Shown one piece after another: positions 39,387-48,306 of a stretch of 64,000 bases of DNA. The position numbers were made by a program, and so were the translations under genes. The notes under the pieces were generated by a model. It ran no database searches. It was not told the origin of the DNA and saw only the letters and a list, made by a program, of their open reading frames with translations. The DNA is taken from positions 372,001-436,000 of the forward strand of contig QKWM01000004.1 of NCBI GenBank assembly GCA_003248315.1, written 5' to 3'. The first letter of the stretch is position 1; every line of letters begins with the position of its first letter. Source of the stretch: Streptomyces sp. SW4 (GTDB lineage: Bacteria > Actinomycetota > Actinomycetes > Streptomycetales > Streptomycetaceae).

Positions 39387-42188
39387 TCAGTACGCCGGGA
39401 GCGTGCGCGGGCCGAGGTCGTCGCGGGCCGGGGGCGGGGCGAGGCGGACGGACGCGCCGAGGACGCTGAGGCCCCGCGGGGCGACGACGACCGGTTCGAG
39501 GGTGACCGCGACGACCTCCGGGTGGTCGTCGACCAGGCGGGAGACCCGTAGCAGCAGCTCCTCCAGCGCGGGGTGTCGGCCGGGGCCGAGCCGCGCCAGC
39601 CGAAGAGGAGCGGTGCCGTCCGGATCGAGCGGACGAGGGAGACGGCCTCCCGGTCGGTGACCGGGATCAGACGGTGGGCCACGTCGCCCAGGAGCTGGGT
39701 CGCGGCCCCGGCGAGCCCGAAGGACAGCACGGCGCCGGCCGCCGGGTCGATCACGGCCCGGATCACCGTGTCGACCCCGCGCGGTGCCATGGCCTGGACG
39801 ACCGGGCGCAGCTCCGCAGGGCTGCCGAACAGTCCGGTCAGCTCGTCGTAGGCGCGCCGCAGCTGTTCCTCGTCCGCCAGGTCCAGGCGTACGCCGCCCA
39901 GGTCGGCCCGGTGGCGCAGGTGCGGGGCGGTGGCCTTGAGGGCGACGGGGTAGCCGATGCCGCGGGCGGCGGCGGCCGCCTCGTCGGCGGTGGGGGCGGG
40001 CAGCGCGCGGTGGACGCGGATGCCGTAGCGGCCGAGGAGCTCGCAGGTCTCCTCCGTGCCGAGGGTGAGGCCCTGGCCGCGGGCCAGCAGGCCGCCGATC
40101 AGCTCGGCGGCTCCCTTCTCGTCGATGTCGTCGTACTCGGGACCTTGCCGGGGTCGGCGGCCTCGCGGCGCCACTGCGCGTAGCGCACCGCCTGGGACAG
40201 GGCGCGGACGGCGCGCTCGGCGGCCGGGTAGGCGGGGATGAGGTGGGCGCCCTCGGGGCCCGGACGGCGGGCGGCCGCTCCTCGGGCGGGGCCGGCGGGG
40301 CGCCGGGGGCGGCCTGGGGAGCGGTGCTGGCGGCCGCGGACAGGGCCTCGGCGAGGCCGCCCAGCTCCACGTGGACCACGAGGACCGGCTTGGCGGGCGC
40401 GCCGGCCACCGCGGAGCGCAGCGCCTCGGCCAGCGCCGCGTCGCCCGAGGTGCCCTCCCCACCGTCGGGATGGCGGTCACCACCACGGCGTCGCAGGTGT
40501 CGTCGGCGAGCGCCCGGGTCAGGGCTGCGTGGAAGTCCTCCGGCGTGGCGGCCGTGGTCAGGTCCAGCGGGGGTGCGGGCGCAGCCCTCGGCGTGACAGG
40601 CGTCGTAGGTGAGCAGGCCGAGCGACTCGGAGTTGCCGAGGATGGCGACGCGCGGGCCGGCGGGCAGGGGCTGGCGGGCGAGCAGCAGGCCCGCGTCGAC
40701 CAGGTCGGTGATGGTGTCGACCCGGATGACGCCGGCCTGCCGCAGGAGGGCGGAGACGGTCTCGTGGGGCAGCCGGGTGGCGCGGACGGCGTGGCCCTGC
40801 GGGGCGGCGCCGCGGTGGCGTGCGCCCTGCACCACGACCAGCGGCTTGGCCGCGGCCGTCCGGCGGGCGAGGCGGGTGAACTTGCGCGGGTTGCCGATGG
40901 ACTCCAGGTACATGAGGGCGACGTCGGTGTCCGGGTCGTCGTACCAGTACTGGAGGACGTCGTTGCCGGAGACGTCGGCGCGGTTGCCGGAGGAGACGAA
41001 GGTCGACACCCCGGTGACGCCGGTGACGCCGCCGCCGCGCCGGTGGAGCCGGGAGAGCAGGGCGATGCCGATGGCCCCGGACTGGGCGAACAGGCCGATC
41101 CGGCCGGGGCGGGGCATCTCGGGGGCGAGGGAGGCGTTGAGCCGGACGTCCGGCGAGGTGTTGACGATGCCGAAGGCGTTGGGCCCGATGATCCGCATGC
41201 CGTACGTGCGCGCGTGCCGGACGAGGGCGCGCTGGCGCTCGCGTCCCTCGGGCCCGCTCTCGGCGTATCCGGCGGAGATCACGACCAGGCCCTGCACGCC
41301 GTGCTCGCCGCACTCGGTGACCACGTCGGGGACGCGCTCGGCGGGGACGGCGACGACGGCGAGGTCGACCGGCCCGTCGATGTCGCGGACCGAGCGGTGC
41401 GCGGGCACGCCGTCCAGTTCGGCCAGGTCCTCGGGGAAGGCGCGGTTCACGGCGTACAGGCGGCCGGTGAAACCGGCGTCCCGGATGTTGTCCAGGACGC
41501 TGCGGCCCACGCCGCCGGGGGCGCGGCCGGCGCCGACGACGGCGACGGAGCCGGGGGCCAGCAGCCGCTGCACGGAGCGGGCCTCGGCGCGCTGTTCGCG
41601 CGCGTACTGCACGGCGAGGGAGCGGTCGGTGGGTTCGAGGTCGAGCTCCAGCCGGACGACGCCGTCCTCGAAGCTGCGCTTCTGGGTGTACCCGGCGTCC
41701 GTGAACACCTTGATCATCTTGGTGTTGGCGGGCAGCACCTCGGCGGCGAAGCGGCGGATGCCGCGCTCCCGGGCGACGGCCGCGATGTGCTCCAGCAGGG
41801 CGGAGGCGACACCCCGGCCCTGGTGGGCGTCCTGGACGAGGAAGGCGACCTCGGCCTCGTCGGCCGGCGCCGAGGCGGGTGTTCCGTCCGCGCCGATCCG
41901 GTCGTAGCGTACGGTGGCGATGAACTCGCCGCCCACCGTGGCCGCGAGTCCCACCCGGTCCACGAAGTCGTGGTGCGTGAAGCGGTGGACGTCCTTGGCG
42001 GACAGGCGAGGGTACGGCGCGAAGAAGCGGTAGTACTTCGACTCGTCGGAGACCTGCTCGTAGAAGCTGACCAGGCGCTCGGCGTCATCAACGGTGATGG
42101 GGCGGACGCGCGCGGTGCCGCCGTCGCGCAGCACCACGTCGGCTTCCCAGTGGGCGGGGTACTCGTGCCGGTCCGACGAGGTCTGCAT
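39387..42188 (-). CDS. Pat-type protein acetyltransferase: GNAT domain fused to an NDP-forming acyl-CoA synthetase-like domain
   Basis: A very large protein (about 935 residues or more once mended). The GNAT domain is at the N-terminus (residues 15-185; acetyl-CoA loop DAHQGRGVASALLEH). Then come the CoA-binding Rossmann domain (SVAVVGAGRAPGGVGRSVLDN), ligase-CoA regions (RIGLFAQSGAIGIALL) and an ATP-grasp domain (YDDIDEKGAAELIGGLLARG; GYPVALKATAP). The family acetylates acyl-CoA synthetases on lysine; in Streptomyces the GNAT module comes first, the reverse of Salmonella Pat. Breaks near 40605, 40470, 40255, 40150 and 39580. The ATG at 42188 (MQTSSDRHEYPAHWEADV) is clear. Confidence 0.85.
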   Translation of the reverse strand: MQTSSDRHEYPAHWEADVVLRDGGTARVRPITVDDAERLVSFYEQVSDESKYYRFFAPYPRLSAKDVHRFTHHDFVDRVGLAATVGGEFIATVRYDRIGADGTPASAPADEAEVAFLVQDAHQGRGVASALLEHIAAVARERGIRRFAAEVLPANTKMIKVFTDAGYTQKRSFEDGVVRLELDLEPTDRSLAVQYAREQRAEARSVQRLLAPGSVAVVGAGRAPGGVGRSVLDNIRDAGFTGRLYAVNRAFPEDLAELDGVPAHRSVRDIDGPVDLAVVAVPAERVPDVVTECGEHGVQGLVVISAGYAESGPEGRERQRALVRHARTYGMRIIGPNAFGIVNTSPDVRLNASLAPEMPRPGRIGLFAQSGAIGIALLSRLHRRGGGVTGVTGVSTFVSSGNRADVSGNDVLQYWYDDPDTDVALMYLESIGNPRKFTRLARRTAAAKPLVVVQGARHRGAAPQGHAVRATRLPHETVSALLRQAGVIRVDTITDLVDAGLLLARQPLPAGPRVAILGNSESLGLLTYDACHAEGCARTPAGPDHGRHAGGLPRSPDPGARRRHLRRRGGDRHPDGGEGTSGDAALAEALRSAVAGAPAKPVLVVHVELGGLAEALSAAASTAPQAAPGAPPAPPEERPPAVRAPRAPTSSPPTRPPSAPSAPCPRRCATRSGAARPPTPARSRVRRHRREGSRRADRRPAGPRPGPHPRHGGDLRAPRPLRHPRPPRAARPHRRRGGRRRPRHRLPRRPQGHRPAPAPPGRPGRRTPGPGGRGTAAARLRRADRTVRQPCGAAPGRPGHGTARGRHGDPGRDRPGGRRRAVLRARRGRDPAPGRRGPPSDPGHRPGGRLPRPLDPDGTAPLRLARLGPGRHPALEELLLRVSRLVDDHPEVVAVTLEPVVVAPRGLSVLGASVRLAPPPARDDLGPRTLPAY

Positions 42189-42364
42189 GGGCCCCAGAGT
42201 ACGGCTCGCGTACGACAACGGCGCGAGGCAGTCTGTGGAGGACGGCATGGTCGGGCCGAGGCCGCGGTCCGACCGCCACCCGGGACGGCGGCGAGCCGTC
42301 CGGGGCATGCTTCACTATGGGAAACTGGTCTAGACAACCCTGAACACCTGAAGGGCAGCAACAC

Positions 42365-42646
42365 ATGGCTGAGCGCCGCGTCAACGTCGGCTGGGCCGAG
42401 GGTCTCCACGCCCGCCCCGCCTCCATCTTCGTCCGAGCCGCCACGGCCACAGGCGTCCCGGTCACGATCGCCAAGGCCGACGGCAACCCCGTCAACGCGG
42501 CGTCGATGCTGGCCGTCCTGGGTCTGGGCGCCCAGGGCGGCGAGGAGATCGTCCTCGCTTCCGACGCCGAGGGCGCGGACGCGGCCCTGGACCGTCTGGC
42601 GAAGCTGGTCTCCGAGGGGCTCGAGGAGCTTCCCGAGACCGTCTGA
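42365..42646 (+). CDS. ptsH: HPr phosphocarrier protein
   Basis: An intact 93-residue HPr. The phosphorylated His is in EGLHARPASIFV, His-16; the Ser-46 region reads ASMLAVLGLGAQ. It carries phosphate from enzyme I to EIIA proteins of the sugar phosphotransferase system. The GAAGGGCAG just upstream serves as ribosome site. A terminator follows at 42690, so it is monocistronic, as is usual for Streptomyces ptsH. Confidence 0.93.
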   Translation: MAERRVNVGWAEGLHARPASIFVRAATATGVPVTIAKADGNPVNAASMLAVLGLGAQGGEEIVLASDAEGADAALDRLAKLVSEGLEELPETV

Positions 42647-42689
42647 GCGCCGCTCCCGGCGCCCGGCGCCGGATGGCGGCACGCATGAC

Positions 42690-42724
42690 CGAAGGGCCCG
42701 CCGGAACACCGGGCGGGCCCTTCG
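42690..42724 (+). terminator. Terminator after ptsH
   Basis: CGAAGGGCCCGCCGG pairs with CCGGGCGGGCCCTTCG across a 4-5-base loop, 44 bases after the ptsH stop. Confidence 0.85.
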
Positions 42725-42899
42725 CATATGCCTTTCCGGCCGCTTTCCGGGCGGCCGAATTCTCTTTCGGTCAGCACGGGCGGCGATCGGCACGGGCAGC
42801 GGAAAAGGGCCCGGAAAACGGCGGCCGGAAAGGGCAGCGGGAAAAGTTCCCGGAAAGACGGGCGGCCCGCCGGGCACCCTCTTTTGTATACGGCGGGTG
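42725..42899. repeat. GGAAA-rich convergent gap
   Basis: The gap between ptsH and the convergent GntR gene contains at least eight CGGAAA/CGGGAAA motifs in both orientations (for example near 42740, 42800-42860). No gene is supportable. Confidence 0.45.
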
Positions 42900-43595
42900 T
42901 TAATTCCGCGGGCTCGCCGTGTTGACGGCACGTTGCGGATTCCTCACGCCGGCCGCACGCCCGCCCGGGCCGGCGGGGCGCAGCCGGTGCGCCGCCGCGG
43001 ACCGCTCGACGTGCAGCGCGGTGAGCGCCCGCGCCCGCTCGCCGTCGCCGCGCGCCACCGCGTCGGCGATCGCGCCGTGCTCGGCCCAGCACTCCACCGG
43101 CCCGGCCGGCGCCTCCACCGCGTACATCCAGGCGATCTTGTGCCGCAGCTGGGTCAGCACGGCGGTCAGGGCCGGGCTGCCGGCGGCCTGGGCGAGCGTC
43201 TCGTGGAACCAGCCGTCCAGGGAGCGCAGGTCGGCGCTGGTGCCCTGGCGTGCGCGGCTCTGCCCCAGCCGTACCAGGCCGCGCAGCACCTTGACGTGCG
43301 CCTCGGTGCGGCGCTGCGCCGCGCGGGCGGCGCCGAGGGGTTCGAGGAGCAGCCGCATCTCCAGCAGGTCGGCGGCCTCCTGCTCGGTCGGCTCGGCCAC
43401 GCACGCGCCCGCGTGCCGCCGGGTCACCACGAAACCCTCGGCCTCCAGGGTGCGCAGGGCCTCGCGCACGGGGACGCGGGAGACGCCGTAGCGGCGGGCG
43501 AGGAGTTCCTCGGTGAGCCGGCTGCCGCGCTCGTGGACGCCGGCGACGATGTCGTCCCGGATCGCCGTACAGACCGAGTGCGCCGGAATACGCAT
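42900..43595 (-). CDS. GntR-family transcriptional regulator (FadR/FCD type)
   Basis: An intact 231-residue repressor-like protein. N-terminal winged helix-turn-helix (residues 5-68; EELLARRYGVSRVPVREALRTLE) and C-terminal all-helical FCD domain (residues 80-210) with metal/ligand-binding Asp and His residues (LDGWFHETLAQAAG; ALTALHVERS). Start at 43595 was chosen because GGAGG lies 6 bases upstream; a frame 15 codons longer lacks one. It has no adjacent metabolic operon, so its targets are unclear. Confidence 0.87.
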   Translation of the reverse strand: MRIPAHSVCTAIRDDIVAGVHERGSRLTEELLARRYGVSRVPVREALRTLEAEGFVVTRRHAGACVAEPTEQEAADLLEMRLLLEPLGAARAAQRRTEAHVKVLRGLVRLGQSRARQGTSADLRSLDGWFHETLAQAAGSPALTAVLTQLRHKIAWMYAVEAPAGPVECWAEHGAIADAVARGDGERARALTALHVERSAAAHRLRPAGPGGRAAGVRNPQRAVNTASPRN

Positions 43596-43797
43596 GACCG
43601 ACCTCCGCAAAGGGTCCCGTGCAACGCCGATGATTGACACGTGTTTTCCGTGACTCTATGGCAATGCGCCGGGAATTTTGACTGCGGTCCGGAATTCATG
43701 ACCGTTTTTTGGTCGGCCGGGCGGGAGAACAGGGCGCGCCGGGCGGGAGAACGGGGTGCGAGGGGTCGCGTGACGGCGGAGTGCGCCGATACGCGAG

Positions 43798-43871
43798 AGC
43801 CCCGGCGCGGGGCCGGGGCTGGCAGCGCGGGTGGGCGCGCGCGCAAGCCCCGGCGCGGGGCCGGGGCTTGC
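43798..43871 (-). terminator. Twin hairpins downstream of the M23 peptidase gene
   Basis: Two hairpins with the same AGCCCCGGC / GGCCGGGGCT stem stand 48 bases apart (43798-43820 and 43843-43871; the second stem is extended by GCA/TGC). They lie within 110 bases of the peptidase stop and probably act as tandem terminators. The rest of 43596-43905 shows nothing else. Confidence 0.7.
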
Positions 43872-43905
43872 GGTGGCGCGGGGTGTGCCGGGGGCGTCGG
43901 GGACG

Positions 43906-44681
43906 TCAGATGCTGACGCCGTGCGAGCGGAGGTAGGCCACGGGGTCGATGTCCGAGCCGTACTCCTGGCTCGTGCGGGCCTCGAAGTGCAGGTGGGTCC
44001 GGTGGAGTTGCCGGTCGAGCCGGCGAGGCCGATCTGCTGACCGGGGACGACCGCCTGGCCCACGGTGACACCGATGGAGGACAGGTGCCCGTACTGCGTG
44101 TAGGTCCCGTCGTGCATCCGGATCACGACCTGGTTGCCGTACGCCCCGCCCCAGCCGGCCTCCACGACGGTGCCGGCGCCGACCGCGTGCACGGGCGTGC
44201 CGGAGGCGGCGTGGAAGTCGATGCCGGTGTGGCTGCCGGAGGACCACAGGCCGCTGGTGGCCCGGTAGGCGGTGGAGACGTAGGAGCCGCTGACCGGGGC
44301 GACGTAGGTGGTCAGGAGCTTGCGCTCGGCCTCGCGGGCGGCGCGCTCCTTGGCGGCGCGGGCCTTCGCCGCGGCCTCCTCGGCGGCCTCGGCGGCCCGC
44401 TGCCGTGCGGCCTCCTCGGCCCTCTTCTCCGCGGCGGCGTCCTCGGCCGCCTGCCGCTGGGCGGCGGCCTGGGCGTCGATCTCCTCGGCTATGGAGTCGC
44501 CGATGGTGACGACCGGGGTGAGCCCGGTCTGCTCGGGGGCCGGTTCGGCGGCGAGCGCCGGGGCGGCGAGGGTGCCGACGACTCCGGTGGTGGTGAGGGC
44601 CGCGACACCCGCCGCGCGGGCGGTGGTGCGCTGCATCCTGCTGGGCCGACGGTGCTTCCCGGTGGCGCGCGTGAACGCCAT
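43906..44681 (-). CDS. Secreted M23-family (LytM-type) peptidase
   Basis: A cell-wall endopeptidase of about 259 residues. A signal peptide spans residues 1-45 (hydrophobic core AAGVAALTTTGVVGTLAAPA, then ALA-AEP). An Ala/Glu/Arg-rich coiled coil occupies about 65-120. The LytM domain has zinc ligands in SHTGIDFHA (His, Asp) and HLHFE. A break near 44003 (CCC) is mended to STGPHLHFEARTSQE and would otherwise remove the HLHFE ligand. The leader carries a c-di-AMP riboswitch, so synthesis is probably tied to c-di-AMP levels. Confidence 0.9.
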
Positions 44682-44703
44682 GAACAGGCTCGTCCTTTCC
44701 TTC

Positions 44704-44849
44704 CCTCTCGCCTACCGGGTTAGCTGACGGGTTCGGAGCAGGAAGGTCTCCTACGGACCCCCTCGCTGCACGCGCGGGCGTCCGATTCACCCCAAGGGAC
44801 GGTGGGTCCCCGGCTCCCTGGCTCGCGCCGTACGGGGACTCGGCGATGA
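44704..44849 (-). promoter_or_regulatory. c-di-AMP riboswitch (ydaO/yuaA class)
   Basis: The minus-strand leader 23-170 bases before the M23 gene reads, in order, an opening CGCCGAGTCCCCGTACGGCG hairpin, GAGCCGGGGACCC, TTGGGGTGAATC, CCGTAGGAGACCTTCCTGC, TCCGAACCCGTCAGCTAACC and GGTAGGCGAGAGG. These are the conserved blocks of the actinobacterial ydaO aptamer found before resuscitation-promoting-factor and cell-wall hydrolase genes. High c-di-AMP is expected to turn expression off. Confidence 0.88.
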
Positions 44850-45044
44850 CTGTCCGGCGCCGCGGGTGCGACGCACTGCCTGACGAACAGCCCGGAAGAC
44901 GCTAAGGCGGACGACTTTCAATTCCCAAACGGAACAGCGGTTTTGTAGCGCACACCACAGGCCAGACAGGCATCTCTGCCTCAATTCCGACATACCTCCG
45001 GCACATGTGCCGCACGCGTCCGGCATCCGGCATCCGGCACACGG

Positions 45045-45076
45045 AGGCCCTGGCGACGCTCAGGTCACCAGGGCCT
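45045..45076 (-). terminator. Terminator after the M16 operon
   Basis: AGGCCCTGG pairs with CCAGGGCCT around a 14-base loop, about 90 bases past the stop at 45166. The rest of the gap up to the riboswitch should hold the M23 promoter; no gene is seen. Confidence 0.7.
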
Positions 45077-45165
45077 CACGCGCGCGTACGCCGACGGCGC
45101 CGCCTGTCCGGCTGACGCGCCGTGGGTTTCGGCTGACGCGCCGTCCGTGACGGCTGACGCGCCGT

Positions 45166-46556
45166 CTACTCGGCGGACACGACGGTGACTTCGCCGATCC
45201 CCAGGGCCTCGACCGGCGCCTTGATCTGCGCCGCGTCGCCGACCAGGACCGTGACGAGACGATCCACCGGGAAGGCGTTGACGACCGCCGCGGTGGCCTC
45301 GACGGTGCCGGTGGCGGCGAGCTGCTGATACAGCGTCGCCTGGAAGTCGTCGGGCAGGTGCTGCTCGACCTGGTCGGCCAGCGTGCTCGCCACGGCCGCC
45401 GCCGTCTCGTACTTCAGCGGGGCGACGCCCACCAGATTCTGCACGGCGACGTCGCGCTCGGCGTCGGTCAGCCCCTCCGCCGCGAGCGTGCGCAGCACGG
45501 TCCACAGGTCGGCGAGGGCCGGGCCGGTGTTCGGGGTGTCGACGGAGCCGCTGATGGCGAGCATCGACGCGCCCGTGCCGTCGGGCGCGGAGCGCAGGAC
45601 CTGGCCGAAGGCCCGCACGCCGTAGGTGTAGCCCTTCTCCTCGCGCAGGACCCGGTCCAGGCGGGAGGTGAGGGTGCCGCCCAGGCAGTACGTGCCGAGC
45701 ACCTGCGCGGGCCACACGCGGTCGTGCCGGTCGGGACCGGTGCGGCCGATGAGCAGCTGGGTCTGGACGGCGCCGGGGCGGTCCACGATCACGACCCGGC
45801 CGGTGTCGTCGGCGACCACCGGGGGCACCGGGCGCGGCTCGGCCGCGGAGCCGGTCCACGCGCCGAGCGTGTCACCGAGCAGCGCGTCGAGGTCGATGCC
45901 GGTCAGGTCGCCGACGACCACGACGGTGGCCGTGGCGGGGCGGACGTGCCGCTCGTAGAAGGCGCGCACGGCCGCGGAGTCGATGCCGGCGACCGTCTCC
46001 TCGGTGCCCTGGCGGGGCCGGGACATGCGCGAGTCCGCCGGGAACAGCTCCTTGGACAGCTCCTTGGCGGCCCGGCGCGAGGGGTTGGCCAGCTCGTGCG
46101 GGATCTCGTCGAGACGGTTGCGCACCAGCCGCTCGACCTCGCTGTCGGCGAAGGCGGGCGCCCGCAGGGCGTCGGCGATCAGACCGAGGCCCTTGGCCAG
46201 GCGGGAGGCGGGCACCTCCAGGCTGAGCCGGACACCGGGGTGGTCGGCGTGCGCGTCGAGGGTGGCACCGCACCGCTCCAGCTCGGCGGCGAACTCCTCG
46301 GCGGAGTGCTTGTCGGTGCCCTCGGAGAAGGCGCGGGCCATGATCGTGGCGACGCCGTCCAGGCCGGCGGGCTCGGCCTCCAGCGGGGCGTTCAGGAGCA
46401 CCTCGACAGCGACGACCTGCTGGCCGGGGCGGTGGCAGCGCAGGACGGTCAGGCCGTTGGGGAGCGTGCCGCGCTCGGGGCCGGGAACGCCCAGGGCTTG
46501 GGGGCGCCCGCCTGCGGCCGCGGGTGGAAGTCCATGGTGGCGAGCTGCTCGGTCAC
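45166..46556 (-). CDS. M16 metallopeptidase-like protein without zinc motif (partner subunit)
   Basis: A protein of about 463 residues with the paired M16 fold (LLNAPLEAEPAGLDGVATIM; DRVLREEKGYTYGVRAFGQ) but no HxxEH; the corresponding region reads SEGTDKHSAEEF. In two-gene M16 systems the second, inactive subunit supplies the Arg/Tyr pair that holds substrate, and the RxxxxxY-type EEKGYTYG segment is present. GTG at 46556 overlaps the upstream stop. One break near 46480 (CCCC) is mended to PAPERGTLPNGLTVLRC. It follows the active subunit in the operon. Confidence 0.87.
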
Positions 46557-47932
46557 TGGGCCGCCTCCTCGTTCTCGGCGCCGGCGTCGGCGGCTTCGTC
46601 TGCTTCGGCCGCGGTGGGGTCGGCGGCCTGGGGGGCGGTCGGCTCGTAGACGAGCACCGCGCGGTTGTCGGGGCGCAGGCGGGCCGCGGCGACCTCGCGC
46701 ACCTCCTCGGCGGTCACGTCGAGGACGCGCTGGACGGCGGTGAGGGCGAGCTGCGGGTCGCCGAACAGGACGGCGTACCGGCACAGTTCGTCGGCGCGGC
46801 CGGCGACCGTGCCGAGCCGGTCCAGCCACTCGCGCTCCAGCTGGGCCTGGGCGCGCTCCATCTCCTCGGGCGTCGGGCCCTCCTCGGCGAAGCGGGCCAG
46901 CTCCTCGTCGACGGCGGCCTCGATGACCGGCACCTCGACGTCGCCGGAGGTCTTCACGTCGAGCCAGCCGAGCGAGGGGCACCGGCGAGCCGCAGCAGGC
47001 CGAAGCCGGCCGCCACGGCCGTGCGGTCGCGGCGCACCAGGCGGTTGTAGAGGCGGGAGGACTCGCCGCCGCCGAGGACGGTGAGGGCCAGGTCGGCGGC
47101 GTCGCACGCGCGCGTGCCGTCGTGCGGCAGGCGGTAGGCGGCCATCAGGGCGCGGGCCGGGACCTCCTCCTCGACGACCTCGCGCAGCTGCTCGCCGATG
47201 ATGTCGGGCAGCGTGCCGTCGCGCGGGCGGGCTTGCCGTCGTGCGCGGGATGGAGCCGAAATACTTCTCGATCCAGGCGAGGGTCTGCTCCGGGTCGATG
47301 TCGCCGACCACCGACAGCACCGCGTTGTTGGGCGCGTAGTAGGTGCGGAAGAACTGGCGGGCGTCCTCCAGGGTCGCCGCGTCCAGGTCGGCCATCGAGC
47401 CGATCGGCGTGTGGTGGTAGGGGTGGCCCTCCGGGTAGGCGAGCGCGGTGAGCTTCTCGAAGGCCGTGCCGTAGGGGACGTTGTCGTAGCGCTGGCGGCG
47501 CTCGTTCTTGACGACGTCCCGCTGGTTCTCCATCGACTCGTCGTCCAGGGCGGCGAGCAGGGAGCCCATGCGGTCGGCCTCCAGCCAGAGGGCGAGCTCC
47601 AGCTGGTGGGCGGGCATGGTCTCGAAGTAGTTGGTGCGCTCGAAGCTGGTGGTGCCGTTCAGCGAGCCGCCGGCGCCCTGCACCAGTTCGAAGTGGCCGT
47701 TGCCCTTGACCTGGGCGGAGCCCTGGAACATCAGGTGCTCGAAGAGGTGAGCCAGGCCGGTGCGGCCCTCGACCTCGTGGCGCGAGCCGACGTCGTACCA
47801 GAGGCACACCGCCGCGACCGGGGTCAGGTGGTCCTCGGAGAGCACCACGCGCAGGCCGTTGGCCAGGCGGTGCTCGGTCGCTGTCAGGCCGCCGGAGCCT
47901 GCCTCGGCTGTGGCCGTGTGACCCATGGGCAT
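46553..47932 (-). CDS. M16 family zinc metallopeptidase (active subunit)
   Basis: A peptidase of about 459 residues. The inverted zinc motif HLFEH is at residues 62-66, with the distal Glu in the ENQRDVVKNERRQRYD region. The C-terminal M16 domain includes LALTVLGGGESSRLYNRLV. Breaks near 47226 and 47246 (CCC runs) and 46978. ATG at 47932 has GGGACG upstream; an ATG two codons later is also possible. It forms an operon with the inactive partner. Such pairs act as clamshell-type oligopeptidases or processing enzymes; no signal peptide is seen. Confidence 0.88.
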   Translation of the reverse strand: MPMGHTATAEAGSGGLTATEHRLANGLRVVLSEDHLTPVAAVCLWYDVGSRHEVEGRTGLAHLFEHLMFQGSAQVKGNGHFELVQGAGGSLNGTTSFERTNYFETMPAHQLELALWLEADRMGSLLAALDDESMENQRDVVKNERRQRYDNVPYGTAFEKLTALAYPEGHPYHHTPIGSMADLDAATLEDARQFFRTYYAPNNAVLSVVGDIDPEQTLAWIEKYFGSIPRTTASPPARRHAARHHRRAAARGRRGGGPGPRPDGRLPPAARRHARVRRRRPGPHRPRRRRVLPPLQPPGAPRPHGRGGRLRPAAARRCPSLGWLDVKTSGDVEVPVIEAAVDEELARFAEEGPTPEEMERAQAQLEREWLDRLGTVAGRADELCRYAVLFGDPQLALTAVQRVLDVTAEEVREVAAARLRPDNRAVLVYEPTAPQAADPTAAEADEAADAGAENEEAAQ

Positions 47933-48306
47933 GTACGTCCCTTCGATCGCCGAATTCCTGGGTGGAGGTCGCGCAGCCGCAGTGGGCGGAACTGCGGGAT
48001 TCCTGCCGATCCTGCCACTGTATGCAAGCGTGCGGGGCCTTCGCGAAGTTCCCGGGCGCCGTACGCCGACAGCGAGAACGCGGCGAGCGGGACGCCGGGG
48101 CCCGAGAGCCGCGGGGTGCAGGGGTGCGCGAGGTGACGCAGGGGTTCGCCGACGGGCCCGCGGGCGGACGGCCGCCGAGGGCGTACCCTGCGGGCAGCAC
48201 CGGGCCGGGCAGCCCGCGACGGGTCCTGGTCGGTCGCTGTCAGTGCCGCGGTCCACAATGGTCCGCGTCAGATCACCGTTCACGCTTCAGCAAGGAGCCG
48301 GCAGCG
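47933..48306. other. Divergent promoter region between the M16 operon and parC
   Basis: This 374-base gap carries the promoters of the M16 operon (minus) and parC (plus). An A/T-rich stretch lies near 47940-48020; I see no gene and no clear operator. Confidence 0.4.

Noticed and set aside
40371..43637. A 1088-residue plus-strand frame
   Set aside because: It is the antisense shadow of the Pat-type and GntR genes, both with clear family motifs on the minus strand.
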